Source of the DNA: Sphingomonas sp.
Lineage (GTDB): Bacteria > Pseudomonadota > Alphaproteobacteria > Sphingomonadales > Sphingomonadaceae
DNA: 64,000 nucleotides
Direction of reading: 5' to 3'
NCBI RefSeq assembly: GCF_017304615.1
Contig: NZ_JAFKLZ010000003.1
Coordinates: 62,001-126,000 of the forward strand
Below, in pieces: positions 19,215 through 28,502 of this stretch. The position numbers and the translations under genes were made by a program. The notes under the pieces were generated by a model. The model was given only the letters and a program-made list of their open reading frames with translations, had not been told where the DNA came from and made no database searches. Within the stretch, counting starts at the first letter, position 1, and every line of letters begins with the position of its first letter.

Positions 19215-19964
19215 ATGCTGCTAACTGGAAAGCTCGCCTTTATCACGGGCGGCGGCGGCGGCCTCGCCGCGGCGATTGCCCGGGCTTTTTGCGACGAAGG
19301 CGCCGCGGTCATCCTTGCCGATCTCGATCCGCAGGCTGCGGAGCGCTCCGCGCAAGCGTTGCGCGAAACCGGCGCGACGGCTCATGCCTTTCCGATCGAC
19401 GTGACCGATCTCGCCGGCTGCGAGGCGCTCGCGGTGCGGATCGCGGGGGAAATCGGGCAGGTCTCGATCCTCGTCAATTCCGCCGGCGTATCGGGCGCGG
19501 CGCCGATCGATCGCGATGACGCGCCAGCGATCTGGCATCGCCAGATCGACGTCAATCTGTCGGGCACGTTCCATGTCTCGCGGGCCTTTTTCGGGCATTT
19601 GTGCGCGACCAAAGGCACCGTCATCAACCTGGCATCGATCACCTCGTTCATCGCCTACACTTCGTCTTACGGTTATATGGCCTCGAAGGCCGGCGTGGTG
19701 CTGCTGACCCAGTCGCTCGCCAAGGAGTTCGCACCGCACGGCATTCGCGTGAACGCGGTTGCGCCGGGCGTGATCAATACCGAGATGACCGCCACGCGCC
19801 GCGCCAATACCGAGGCGATGGCCGACCTGTTCTCGCGCACGCCGCTCAAGCGCACCGGAGAACCTTCCGAAGTCGCGCGGCCGATCGTGTTCCTCGCCTC
19901 CGAAATGGCGAGCTACATCACCGGCGTGACGCTGCCGATCGACGGCGGAATGCTCGCGGTCTGA
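19215..19964 (+). CDS. Short-chain dehydrogenase/reductase
   Basis: A 249-residue classical SDR. Seen: the cofactor motif TGGGGGLAAAIA (a TGxxxGxG variant), Asp-based NAD preference in LADLDP, NSAGVSG, the catalytic YGYMASKAG (Tyr-x3-Lys) with upstream Ser residues, VAPGVINTEM, and the C-terminal SYITGVTLPIDGGM. It oxidises or reduces a hydroxyl/carbonyl on an unknown substrate. It lies 48 bp after the receptor gene and 9 bp before the alpha/beta hydrolase gene, so it is read as part of the same operon. Confidence 0.9.
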   Translation: MLLTGKLAFITGGGGGLAAAIARAFCDEGAAVILADLDPQAAERSAQALRETGATAHAFPIDVTDLAGCEALAVRIAGEIGQVSILVNSAGVSGAAPIDRDDAPAIWHRQIDVNLSGTFHVSRAFFGHLCATKGTVINLASITSFIAYTSSYGYMASKAGVVLLTQSLAKEFAPHGIRVNAVAPGVINTEMTATRRANTEAMADLFSRTPLKRTGEPSEVARPIVFLASEMASYITGVTLPIDGGMLAV

Positions 19965-19973
19965 GCGATTGCG

Positions 19974-20900
19974 ATGACCCTCCCCGCATCTCCACCTGCC
20001 GGCGCCGATCGTCGCAAGTCCATTGACTGCGGCGACCGGATGCTCGCCCGACTCGACCAGGGCGCGGGCGATCCTATCCTGTTGCTGCACGGCTGGCCCG
20101 AATTTTCGGGCGTATGGGAGCCGGTGATGGCGCGGCTGGCCGATGGCGGATTCCGCACAATCGCGCCCGATCTGCGCGGGTTCGGCGCGAGCGGCGCGGC
20201 GGACACCGCGCCCTCGTCCGAAGTCGGCGAGGATGTGCATGCCCGCGACATGTGGCGGCTGGTCGATGCGCTCGGGATCGGGCGGTTCGGGATTGTCGGG
20301 CACGATCTCGGCGCGGTGATCGGGCAGGCGATGGCGCGACAGATGCCCGATCGCATCGTGGGGCTGTTCTTCTTCGATTGCCCGCATGGCGGCATCGGCA
20401 AGCGCTGGGGCGAACCGGCGCAGATCCACGAGAACTGGCATTTCGATTTCCACCAGATGCCGTGGGCGGCGGACCTGATCGGCTCCTCGCGCGAGACGTG
20501 CCGGACGTATCTCGCGCATTTCCTCGATCACTGGGCGGAGCGGCCGGGCGTGTTCGATCATGTGCTCGATCGCTGGGTGGACGAGTATATCAAGCCCGGC
20601 AATCTGCAGGGCGGGTTCAACTGGTATGTCAGCCGCGGACCAGCGCGCGCGAAGGCGATGTGCGACGGCCCGGCCGCCGCCACCCCGATCGCGACGCCGA
20701 CCTGCGTGCGCTGGGGTGCGGCGGATCGCGCGCTGCCCGCAGCCTGGGGCGAGACGCTGCCCGGATATTTCAGCGATCTCGATTTCGCAGCCTTTCCCGA
20801 GGCCGGCCACTTTCCGCATTTCGAAAGGCCCGACGAGGCCGCCGCAATGATCGCGGATTTCTTCTCACGCCATTTTTGCGAGGAAGCCCCGCAATGCTGA
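19974..20900 (+). CDS. Alpha/beta hydrolase, epoxide hydrolase or haloacetate dehalogenase type
   Basis: A 308-residue alpha/beta-hydrolase. HGWPEFSGVWEPV supplies the oxyanion-hole region (HGxP), GHDLGA carries an Asp nucleophile in place of Ser, and GHFPHFERP gives the catalytic His near the C-terminus. An Asp nucleophile with HGWP is the mark of soluble epoxide hydrolases and haloalkane/haloacetate dehalogenases, not of esterases. A dehalogenase reading is of interest because a halogenase-like gene shares the predicted operator, but this is only a hint. The stop overlaps the next start by 7 nt. Confidence 0.85.
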   Translation: MTLPASPPAGADRRKSIDCGDRMLARLDQGAGDPILLLHGWPEFSGVWEPVMARLADGGFRTIAPDLRGFGASGAADTAPSSEVGEDVHARDMWRLVDALGIGRFGIVGHDLGAVIGQAMARQMPDRIVGLFFFDCPHGGIGKRWGEPAQIHENWHFDFHQMPWAADLIGSSRETCRTYLAHFLDHWAERPGVFDHVLDRWVDEYIKPGNLQGGFNWYVSRGPARAKAMCDGPAAATPIATPTCVRWGAADRALPAAWGETLPGYFSDLDFAAFPEAGHFPHFERPDEAAAMIADFFSRHFCEEAPQC

Positions 20901-21613
20901 AACGTGTCGTCCTCAATCGCCGCCGGCCGGACCTGAGCCTTGCGCAGTTCGGCACACACTGGCGCGACGCGCACGGGCCGCTGCTGGCCGGGATTCCCGA
21001 TTACCACGATTTCGTCTCGCGCTATCTGCAGGATCATGTCGGGGCCACGGCGCCGTTCGGGCGAGCCTTCGATTATGACGGCATTACCGAGATCTGGCAG
21101 AAACGCGCCGACGCGCTCGAGCGGAGCTTCGCGACGACGGCGGCGTACCGCGAACATGTCATGCCCGATGAACTGCGGTTCGCTGACCGCGGCGGCGCGA
21201 TCGCCTTCTTCTCGCGCGAGACGGCCGGGTGGGGCGTGCCGCGCGGCGCCAAGCTTATCGTACTTGTGTCGCGCGACGGCGGCGTTTCGGACGCGGATTT
21301 TGCGGCGGCGCTGGGCGGCTGGTTCAACACGCTAGCGCAGTTGGACGGCGTCGCGGGCGCCGTGCTCGACACGATCCTCGCCGAGACGATCGTGAGCCTC
21401 GACGGCGGGGAGCCGGCCGAGCGCTTCACCTTCATGCTGAGTGTCTGGTGCGTGGCCGAGGCTTGCGACGCGGTCGCCGCATCGGTCGGCAGGCATGTCG
21501 CGGTCGCGCCGTTCCACCATCCGGCTTCGGTCGTCGCGGGCTATTTCGAGGAAGTCGAATTCTTCGACGAGCGCCCGACCGACGCGGTCCTGACTACAAA
21601 AGCCCCGGCGTGA
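20894..21613 (+). CDS. EthD-domain protein (dimeric alpha-beta barrel)
   Basis: A 239-residue protein starting within the end of the hydrolase gene, after GAGGAAG. The N-terminal half reads RRPDLSLAQFGTHWRDAHGPL ... DYHDFVSRYLQDH, the EthD/dimeric ferredoxin-like pattern with the HWRDAHGPL core; the C-terminal half (VLVSRDGGVSDADFAAALGGW) looks like a second, more diverged copy of the same fold. EthD-like proteins act as small decarboxylases, dehydratases or helper proteins in degradation of ethers and aromatics. No catalytic residue set can be asserted. The stop overlaps the following GTG start (GTGA). Confidence 0.75.
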   Translation: MLKRVVLNRRRPDLSLAQFGTHWRDAHGPLLAGIPDYHDFVSRYLQDHVGATAPFGRAFDYDGITEIWQKRADALERSFATTAAYREHVMPDELRFADRGGAIAFFSRETAGWGVPRGAKLIVLVSRDGGVSDADFAAALGGWFNTLAQLDGVAGAVLDTILAETIVSLDGGEPAERFTFMLSVWCVAEACDAVAASVGRHVAVAPFHHPASVVAGYFEEVEFFDERPTDAVLTTKAPA

Positions 21614-21921
21614 TCCTCATCGTCGCCCGATACGACATGCGACACGCCGACCGCGCCGCGATGATCGAGCTGATCTGCGAAGTCGCGCCGAAAACGCGCG
21701 CGGAGCCGGGCTGTCTTGCCTTTCATTTTGGCTGGGACGCGGAAGCGCTCGACCGGCTGCATCTCTTCGAATGCTGGGCCGATCGGACGGCGATCGAGGC
21801 GCATTTCACGACGCCGCATTTTCACGCCTTCATGGATCGCTACGCGACCTTCGCAAAGCAAAACGTGCGGCGCGAGCGCTTCGAAGCCGCCGCCGCCGAG
21901 CCGTTCCAACCACCGCGATAG
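21610..21921 (+). CDS. Antibiotic biosynthesis monooxygenase (ABM)-domain protein
   Basis: A 103-residue protein with a GTG start that overlaps the previous stop (GTGA). VARYDMRHADRAAMIELICEVAPKTRAEPGCLAFHFGWDAEALDRLHLFECWADRTAIEAHFTTPHF is one ferredoxin-like ABM domain: the EPGC, FECW and HF..PHF positions are the conserved ones. Such proteins are quinol monooxygenases or cofactor-free oxygenases, or have an unknown small-molecule role. It is embedded in the catabolic operon and probably acts on an aromatic or hydroxylated intermediate. Confidence 0.8.
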   Translation: MILIVARYDMRHADRAAMIELICEVAPKTRAEPGCLAFHFGWDAEALDRLHLFECWADRTAIEAHFTTPHFHAFMDRYATFAKQNVRRERFEAAAAEPFQPPR

Positions 21922-21985
21922 CCGCGCGCCGATCCGACAACGACGAACGAGACCAGCGACAAGGTCGATTTAGGGGAGAGATGCC

Positions 21986-24271
21986 ATGATTGTTCAGAAC
22001 TTGATGGCCGGCACCGCGCTGGCGATGTGCCTGATGCAGGCGACGGGAGCCGCCGCCGAAACGGCCACGAAAACGCCCACTGACGCGACGCCCACGCAGA
22101 CGTCGCCGCCCGCCGCGCCGGCCGGCAGCAACATCCTCGACGGGGACATCGTCGTGACGGCGCGCAAGACCGTAGAGCGAGCCCAGGACGTGCCGATCTC
22201 GCTGGCCGCGATCGGCGGCGATACGCTGGCGCAGAAAAATATCCTGCAGATCCAGGATCTCACCAAGTTGGTCTCTAATTTCCGCCAGAGCAACGGATCG
22301 ATCGGTGCCTTCCGCATCATCCGCGGCGCCGGCGCGGCGGGATCGAACTATGCGTTCGAGCAATCAACCGGCCTGTTCTTCGACAACGTCTCGTACGGTC
22401 GCAACGTCGATGGCCGCCTGCCGATCTTCGATGCGGAGCGCGTCGAGGTCCTGCGCGGGCCGCAGGTGCTGACCTTTGGCAACAGCACGACCTCGGGCGC
22501 GGTCAGCGTCACCTCGCGCCGCCCGGGGAATGAACTGGCGGCCGATCTCCTCGCATCGTACGAGTTCGAGGCGCATGAAATGGTAGTGCGAGGCGGCATA
22601 TCGCTGCCGATCATTGATGGCCTCGCGATCCGGTTGTCCGGTTACGGCGAGAAGCTCGACAAGGGCTGGCTGCACAATTCCGCGCCCGGTTCGGAACCGA
22701 ACGTGCCGTTGCTGCGCAATTACGGCCTGCGCGCGCTGCTCGCGGCAGACCTCGGTCCCGACACAAAGCTGATCCTGAAATACGAGATTGATCGCTCCAG
22801 GGGCATCGGCAGCGAGCTCAAGGCAGTCTACAATCCCGGCCTGAACATCGAGGTGGTCAATCCCGGCCTCAATCTCGAGACGCAGAAGGCGCAGCCAGCG
22901 CCGTTCAACATCCCGAACGACAGCCTGCATCTGATTGCGCACACGTATTTCGGCGAGCTTTCAAGTAAACTGGGCGGCGCCGACATCGTCTCGACCACGG
23001 CCTATACTGACTATAACTATTCGCAGATCGCCGACGCCGACTTCGGCCCGTTCGCGATCGGCGCGCAGCAGCCGGCCGATCGTTACCGCCAGTTCAGCGA
23101 GGAAGTCCGGCTGAGCGGCAACGTCACTGATGCGCTGCACGTGATCGGCGGCGCCTATTATCAGTATGAGAACCAGCGCGCGCAGAGCCTGCTCAGCCGC
23201 AACACCCCGCCAATCAGCTGGGGCCGCTACGGCTTGCTGACCACGCATGCCAATCAATGGTCCTTCTATGGTGATGCGACTTACAAGGTGACGCCGCAGA
23301 TCACGCTGGAGCTCGGCGCCCGCTACACCACCGTCACCCGCAATGCCGACCAGACGCTCCGCGCGACCTTGCCGCTGACGACGATCATCGATCCGACCAA
23401 GGAAAGCCCGATCGCATCGGCCGCGACGATCATCCCGCACGATTTCAGGGGCTTCAAGCTGACCGAGGATCGTCTCCAGCCGCAAGCGGTGATCTCGTTC
23501 AAGCCCAGCCGCAACATCAATATTTTCGCCAAATGGGTGCGCGGTGCCAAGGCCGGCGGTGTCGACGCCAATCCGGTCAACCCGACCCGCGATTCCGCCG
23601 TGTTCCGCCCCGAGACCGCAGAATCCTTCGAAGGCGGAATCAAGAGCTTCCTGTTCGACCGGCGGCTCGAGTTGAACGTCGTCTTGTTCAGCGCACGCTA
23701 CAAGGATCTGCAGGTCAGCGCCTATAATTCGAACATCAACGCCTTCGAGGTGCGCAACGCCGGCTCGTCGATCAGCAAGGGCGTCGAGACTGACTTCGTG
23801 CTGGCGGTGACGCCGCAACTCAAACTGAGCGGTAACCTCGCCTATCTGGACGCACACTACATCGATTTCGCCAACGCGCCGTGCCCGCCCGAGGCGACGA
23901 CGCCGTTCTGCAATCTGTCGGGTACCCCGACGCCGTTCAGCGCGAAATGGTCGGGCTCGGGATCGATCGACTATACGGCACCGGTCGGTCCGGTTGTCGT
24001 CCATGGCGGGGTCACGGCGAATTTCAGGACCAACTATAATGCGTCGCTGATTAACGATCCTTACGCCAACCAGAAGGGTTTCGTCCTGCTCGATGCCCGG
24101 CTCGATTTGACCACGCCCAACGACCGGTGGCGGGTCTCGCTGTTCGGCGAGAATCTGACGAACAAGATCTACACCGACTTCCTCGCGACTGCTTCTTTCC
24201 TGCCACGGGTTCGCGGCGGGCCGATCAGCCGGCCCCGGCAGATCGGCATCCAACTCGGCTTCAAATACTGA
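21986..24271 (+). CDS. TonB-dependent outer-membrane receptor, second in the operon
   Basis: A 761-residue receptor. The N-terminus is a signal peptide (MAGTALAMCLMQATGAAAE), followed by a Thr/Pro-rich linker, a TonB-box-like DGDIVVTARKTVERAQ, a plug domain (LTKLVSNFRQSNGSIGAFRIIRGAG, ERVEVLRGPQVLTFGNSTTSGAVSVTSRRP) and a barrel ending in QLGFKY. It is not a close copy of the receptor at 16776, so the operon probably imports two related substrates or two forms of one substrate. A GGGGAGAG ribosome site precedes the ATG, and the stop lies directly at the MFS start. Confidence 0.9.
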   Translation: MIVQNLMAGTALAMCLMQATGAAAETATKTPTDATPTQTSPPAAPAGSNILDGDIVVTARKTVERAQDVPISLAAIGGDTLAQKNILQIQDLTKLVSNFRQSNGSIGAFRIIRGAGAAGSNYAFEQSTGLFFDNVSYGRNVDGRLPIFDAERVEVLRGPQVLTFGNSTTSGAVSVTSRRPGNELAADLLASYEFEAHEMVVRGGISLPIIDGLAIRLSGYGEKLDKGWLHNSAPGSEPNVPLLRNYGLRALLAADLGPDTKLILKYEIDRSRGIGSELKAVYNPGLNIEVVNPGLNLETQKAQPAPFNIPNDSLHLIAHTYFGELSSKLGGADIVSTTAYTDYNYSQIADADFGPFAIGAQQPADRYRQFSEEVRLSGNVTDALHVIGGAYYQYENQRAQSLLSRNTPPISWGRYGLLTTHANQWSFYGDATYKVTPQITLELGARYTTVTRNADQTLRATLPLTTIIDPTKESPIASAATIIPHDFRGFKLTEDRLQPQAVISFKPSRNINIFAKWVRGAKAGGVDANPVNPTRDSAVFRPETAESFEGGIKSFLFDRRLELNVVLFSARYKDLQVSAYNSNINAFEVRNAGSSISKGVETDFVLAVTPQLKLSGNLAYLDAHYIDFANAPCPPEATTPFCNLSGTPTPFSAKWSGSGSIDYTAPVGPVVVHGGVTANFRTNYNASLINDPYANQKGFVLLDARLDLTTPNDRWRVSLFGENLTNKIYTDFLATASFLPRVRGGPISRPRQIGIQLGFKY

Positions 24272-25602
24272 TGCTGGCTGTGGGTGAACCAATCGCGACC
24301 GCAGGCGTGGCGGCGAACGGGGCCTCATACCCGTCCGCCGGGCGCGGCCGTTATCTGGTCTGCGTGTTGACACTGGCTTATGCGATCTCGTTCATCGACC
24401 GCCAGATCTTCAGCTTGCTCGTCGCACCGATCCGCGCCGATCTGGCGTTGAGCGATACCGATCTCAGCCTGTTGCAGGGTTTCGCCTTCGCCGTCTTCTA
24501 CACCGGTTTCGGCCTCCCGCTCGGCTTCCTCGCCGATCGGCTGAACCGCCGCAACCTGATGATTTTCGGCATCGTCACCTGGAGCCTGGCCACGTCGGCG
24601 GCGGCGTTCGCGCACAGTTACGGCTTTCTCTTCCTCGCTCGCATGCTGGTCGGCGCGGGCGAGGCGGCGCTGTCGCCGGCAGCCTATTCGATGCTGTCCG
24701 ACAGTATCGCGCCGGATCGCCGCGCGCGGGCGCTGTCGATCTACGCGTCGGGCATCTTTCTCGGATCGGGGCTTGCGCTGATGCTCGGCGGCTCGATCGC
24801 GTCTTCCGCAGATCAGCTCAGCGGGCTCGCCGCCGGCTGGGGGGTGAAGATGCAGGGCTGGCAGATCGCCTTGCTGGTCGCCGGCCTGCCCGGCTTACCG
24901 GTGACGCTATTGCTGGCGACGCTGCCCGAACCCGGACGCGGCGAGCGTGCCGTGCCGGCGGATGGCCGGCCGAGCTTCGCGCTCTCGCTGCGGCTCATCC
25001 GCCGCCGCTGGCTCGATTATGCGATAGTGATCGCCGCGCTCGCGCTGCTCAGCACGGTTTTCTATGGCTTCTTCGCCTGGTTTCCGACAATCGTGATGCG
25101 CCGCTACGGCTGGTCGGCAGCACGGTTCGGCTGGCATTTCGGTCCGATCGTGTTGCTGCTCGGCCCCGCCGGCATGTGGCTGGGCGGGTGGATAACCGAT
25201 CGCCGCGCGCGCGCTGGTCGCGCCGCGCCGGCACTGTTACCGATGGGTGCGGGCCTCGTCGCGGTGCTGGTGTTCGGCTTGGCGCTTGCGGCGGCCTCGG
25301 ACGTAACCGTGGCGCTGCTGCTGTCCGCGCCGCTGATGTTGGCGCTGGCGCTGCCGAGTTCGCTCGGCCCGACCTTCCTCCAGGCAATCACGCCCAATGA
25401 GGCGCGCGGGCTCATCACCGCTTTGTATCTGTTCGGCGTCAATCTGATTGGCCTCGCGCTCGGGCCGACGCTGGTCGCGTGGCTGTCCGACACGATCTTT
25501 GCCGGCCATCTCGCCTTCGGCCTCGCGTTGACGGTGATCGCCGTCATGCCGCCGGCGATCGTGCTGATCCTCGGGCTCAACGCAAAATTGGAGCATTCCT
25601 GA
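24271..25602 (+). CDS. MFS transporter (spinster/aromatic-acid type, 12 TM)
   Basis: A 443-residue major-facilitator protein with about 12 hydrophobic segments. The loop 2-3 signature GFLADRLNRRNLMIFG and the N-terminal AYAISFIDRQIFSLLVAPIRADLALSDTDLSLLQGFAF (the FIDRQ...LVxPI motif of spinster-like and aromatic-acid/H+ transporters) are clear. It probably moves the substrate over the inner membrane after TonB-dependent uptake. It starts immediately after the receptor stop and its own TGA shares one base with the next ATG. An in-frame upstream extension to 24127 lies inside the receptor gene and is rejected. Confidence 0.88.
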   Translation: MLAVGEPIATAGVAANGASYPSAGRGRYLVCVLTLAYAISFIDRQIFSLLVAPIRADLALSDTDLSLLQGFAFAVFYTGFGLPLGFLADRLNRRNLMIFGIVTWSLATSAAAFAHSYGFLFLARMLVGAGEAALSPAAYSMLSDSIAPDRRARALSIYASGIFLGSGLALMLGGSIASSADQLSGLAAGWGVKMQGWQIALLVAGLPGLPVTLLLATLPEPGRGERAVPADGRPSFALSLRLIRRRWLDYAIVIAALALLSTVFYGFFAWFPTIVMRRYGWSAARFGWHFGPIVLLLGPAGMWLGGWITDRRARAGRAAPALLPMGAGLVAVLVFGLALAAASDVTVALLLSAPLMLALALPSSLGPTFLQAITPNEARGLITALYLFGVNLIGLALGPTLVAWLSDTIFAGHLAFGLALTVIAVMPPAIVLILGLNAKLEHS

Positions 25603-27314
25603 TGCGCGCCTCGATCCCGCCAGCGTCGGTCGATGTCATCATCGAGCAGATGCGGCATGCCCCGGGTCTCGCGCGCCTGAGAAGCCTGTCCGACAGTTTC
25701 GCGGCGGCAACCGACGACGCGATGGCCACGATCGTCAGCGAGGCCGCGAAATTCGCAGCGAAGGAACTCGGCCCGCTCAATCTCGCGATGGACGATACGG
25801 GCGCTACGCTGGTCGACGGCCGCGTTGCGACCGCGCCCGGCCACGCCGCGGCGTGGCGGTCGTTCGTCGCGCAGGGCTGGCCCATGCTTGAACATGCCGA
25901 GGTCATTGGCGGGCAAGGCCTGCCCCGGCTGCTGGCGATCGCCGTGCAGGAAATATTCGATCGCCACTGCCCGGCGTTCGGCATGCTCCCGGTGGCGCAG
26001 CGCTCCGCCGTGAAACTAGTCGATCAATTCGGACCGGACCACGTGCGGGCCGAGTGGCTGCCCCTGCTCGTCTCGGGCGATTGGGGCGCGACGATCTGCA
26101 TATCCGAGGCCGGCGCCGGATCCGATGTCGGCCGCATTCTCACCAGCGCCCGCCCGCGCGGCGACGGGAGCTGGGCGGTTTCGGGCGAGAAGATGTGGAT
26201 CTCGTTCGGAGATCAGAATCTCACCGCGCGGATCGGGCATTGCCTGCTGGCCCGAACGCCCGGCGCCGCGCCGGGGCCGGCCGGCCTCAGCCTCTTTCTC
26301 GTGCCCGACTGGTTGCCGGAGCCGGACGGATCGCCGCGCCGGAACGGGATTTCGGTCCGCCGGATCGAGAGCAAGCTCGGCCTTCACGGCTCGCCGACAT
26401 GCGCGCTCGGCTTCGACGACTCCACAGGGTGGCTGCTCGGCACCGAGGGGCGTGGGCTGGCACAGATGTTCGCGATGATCACCAGCATGCGGCTGGCAGT
26501 CGGGGCGCAAGGGCTGGGTATCGCCGCCGGATCAGCCGATCTCGCGATGCTGTATGCGCGCGAACGCCGGCAGGGTGGCGGCGGCGCGGTAGCACAACCG
26601 ATTATCGAACATCCCGACGTCCAGCGCGAATTGGCGGGGCAGGCGGCAACCACGGAGATTTTGCGGGGCTTGCTGTATGCGCTTGCCGTTCAAGCCGATC
26701 TCGCTGCCCACGAGCCGGACGATAAGGCGCGTCGCGATGCCGAATCGCTATCGCAATGGCTGCTACCGATCGTAAAAACCTTTGGCGCAGATTCGGCCTT
26801 CAACGTCTCCAGCAGTGCAATGCAAGTGCTGGGGGGAGCAGGCTATACCGGCGACTGGCCGGTGGAGCAGAATTTGCGCGATTCACGCGTGTTGTCGATT
26901 TTTGAAGGCGCTACTGGAATTCAAGCCTTGGATTTGGTCGAACGTCGGTTGTTGCGCAGCGATGGCTTGGAGATTTTTCGAACGATGGCGCGTGACACCG
27001 CAAATTCAGGGGATGGCGCGGGATTACTTTTCCCTTGCCTTGACCTTCTCGATGATGCCGCAACAAGGCTTATATCATTCGACAGCAATAGGGATCGGCG
27101 GGCGGCCGCGACATCATTTTTGCGCCTATCCATACTGGCCGCAGGCGGTTGGATGGCCGCGCACCTATTACGGCTGTCCTCGGGTCGCCCAACAAATAAA
27201 CGCCTCCGTGCAAGCGCGATGCAATGGTTAAGCGATATCGAAGTTCGCGCTGCGGTCGAACATTGGAAGATTATCGCGGGAGAAAAATCTATTTCGAGCT
27301 TTCACGACCTGTGA
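25602..27314 (+). CDS. Acyl-CoA dehydrogenase (long, about 600-residue type)
   Basis: A 570-residue flavoprotein. CISEAGAGSDVG, SGEKMWISFGD and LGLHGSPTCAL are the FAD/substrate-site motifs, and RVLSIFEGATGIQALDLVERR carries the EG-TGIQ segment with the presumed catalytic Glu of the longer acyl-CoA dehydrogenases. It would desaturate a CoA-bound acyl chain, although no CoA ligase is present in this operon; the ligase at 10054 could serve. The last 150 residues are encoded by visibly lower-GC sequence with less biased third positions than the rest, and the AT-rich gap follows, which suggests a recombination boundary within or just after the gene. Confidence 0.87.
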   Translation: MRASIPPASVDVIIEQMRHAPGLARLRSLSDSFAAATDDAMATIVSEAAKFAAKELGPLNLAMDDTGATLVDGRVATAPGHAAAWRSFVAQGWPMLEHAEVIGGQGLPRLLAIAVQEIFDRHCPAFGMLPVAQRSAVKLVDQFGPDHVRAEWLPLLVSGDWGATICISEAGAGSDVGRILTSARPRGDGSWAVSGEKMWISFGDQNLTARIGHCLLARTPGAAPGPAGLSLFLVPDWLPEPDGSPRRNGISVRRIESKLGLHGSPTCALGFDDSTGWLLGTEGRGLAQMFAMITSMRLAVGAQGLGIAAGSADLAMLYARERRQGGGGAVAQPIIEHPDVQRELAGQAATTEILRGLLYALAVQADLAAHEPDDKARRDAESLSQWLLPIVKTFGADSAFNVSSSAMQVLGGAGYTGDWPVEQNLRDSRVLSIFEGATGIQALDLVERRLLRSDGLEIFRTMARDTANSGDGAGLLFPCLDLLDDAATRLISFDSNRDRRAAATSFLRLSILAAGGWMAAHLLRLSSGRPTNKRLRASAMQWLSDIEVRAAVEHWKIIAGEKSISSFHDL

Positions 27315-27536
27315 AGAAATTAATGTTCTAGTTCCGTTATAATTAATTACGAAGGATATAAGGAAGTTAAACTGCGAACCATTTTTAATATTGTCTTTCC
27401 GTTCGTTGCTGGTCAACGGCCCGCCCAAAATCAATTTCCTCAGATGGGGTAGTTGTTGTGTCGGCTAGCTTCCGGACCAAGCAGCAAAATTGTGCGCACT
27501 CTTCGCCGCACTGTGGAAGAGCAGTGGCGACCGTAA
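27315..27536. other. AT-rich intergenic junction between catabolic operon and mobile-element genes
   Basis: 222 bp with no gene. The first 100 bp are strongly AT-rich (TTATAATTAATTACG and similar), unlike the surroundings. The string TCAACGGCCCG occurs both at about 27413 and about 27572, near the start of the next gene. A promoter for the LysR gene at 27537 is expected here. Confidence 0.55.
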
Positions 27537-28502
27537 ATGTTGCGCAACGAGCGCGGTAAGCTTTCCCGTCGATCAACGGCCCGTCCGGACTTCAACCAGC
27601 TTGAAACATTCTTGAAGGTCGCGGAGGCGCGTAGCTTTGCCGAAGCGGCGCGCCAGCTTGGGGTGAGCCAGCCAGCCGTCAGTCAGACGATCGCCAGATT
27701 GGAAGAATTGTACGGTGGCGATCTGTTCGAACGACGCCGAGGCGCTCCGGTAGCGCTGACGCCGATCGGTCGGGCCGTCCTACCCACGGTGAAGCTGCTC
27801 CTTTTTACGGTCGACCGACATATTGATCGTGCTCTCGCCACTGCGCAGAGCAAGACAGGTTCTTTGGCAGTCGGTTTCTATCCAGGGCTCACCTCAAGCC
27901 CGCTCAGTGGCGGGATCGCGGAATTCCATAAAGCCTGTCCCGACGTGCAACTCCGCTTCGTAGAAGCCTCGCCCAGCGAGTTACATCGGCAGCTGAACGA
28001 GCGCGTTCTCGACATTACGTTCACCGCGCTGTTCCCCGAACTGACGAGTGGAGCCGTCGTGCAGGAGCGACTTTGGGAAGAACCACTGGTCGTCGGGATA
28101 CGGGACGATCACCCGCTCGCGACAAGAGAGAACCTTCGTTGGGTGGACCTGTCGTCGCTTTCGATCCTCCTGCGTTCTCATCAGGGAGATCTGGCGGCCT
28201 ATCGTGCAGTGACCTCACGAGCAGGAGACCAGCCGCTCGACTGCGAACTTCACGATGTTTCACGCAGCGCGCTCATCGAAATGGTCAGACTCGGGCTTGG
28301 TGCGGCGATCACGCTATCATCAGCGTCGGTACCACGCGATGGTATCGCCTTCCGACCAATCGTTGACGAAAATGCCTTTGTGGGAATCGACGCTGTCTGG
28401 CCGAAGGATGACCGGAATCCGCTGCGTCACCGATTACTAGCCTGCGTGCGAAAGCACGCATCCGCCGCCCAGCCGCCTATCTCTACGGCGTCCCGCGACT
28501 GA
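27537..28502 (+). CDS. LysR-type transcriptional regulator
   Basis: A 321-residue LysR protein with the HTH at residues 18-76 (FNQLETFLKVAEARSFAEAARQLGVSQPAVSQTIARLEELYGGDLF) and a standard effector domain. The first 15 residues (MLRNERGKLSRRSTA) may be untranslated if a later start is used. Its codon use is less GC-biased than that of the catabolic genes, in line with the mobile-element side of the junction. The 3' end overlaps the convergent XRE gene by 20 nt. Its target is unknown; it sits by the trb genes, not by an obvious catabolic operon. Confidence 0.83.
   Translation: MLRNERGKLSRRSTARPDFNQLETFLKVAEARSFAEAARQLGVSQPAVSQTIARLEELYGGDLFERRRGAPVALTPIGRAVLPTVKLLLFTVDRHIDRALATAQSKTGSLAVGFYPGLTSSPLSGGIAEFHKACPDVQLRFVEASPSELHRQLNERVLDITFTALFPELTSGAVVQERLWEEPLVVGIRDDHPLATRENLRWVDLSSLSILLRSHQGDLAAYRAVTSRAGDQPLDCELHDVSRSALIEMVRLGLGAAITLSSASVPRDGIAFRPIVDENAFVGIDAVWPKDDRNPLRHRLLACVRKHASAAQPPISTASRD

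Noticed and set aside
19221-20819. 532-residue minus-strand frame across the SDR and hydrolase genes
   Set aside because: Covers two convincing genes on the plus strand; Arg/His-rich with no family features.
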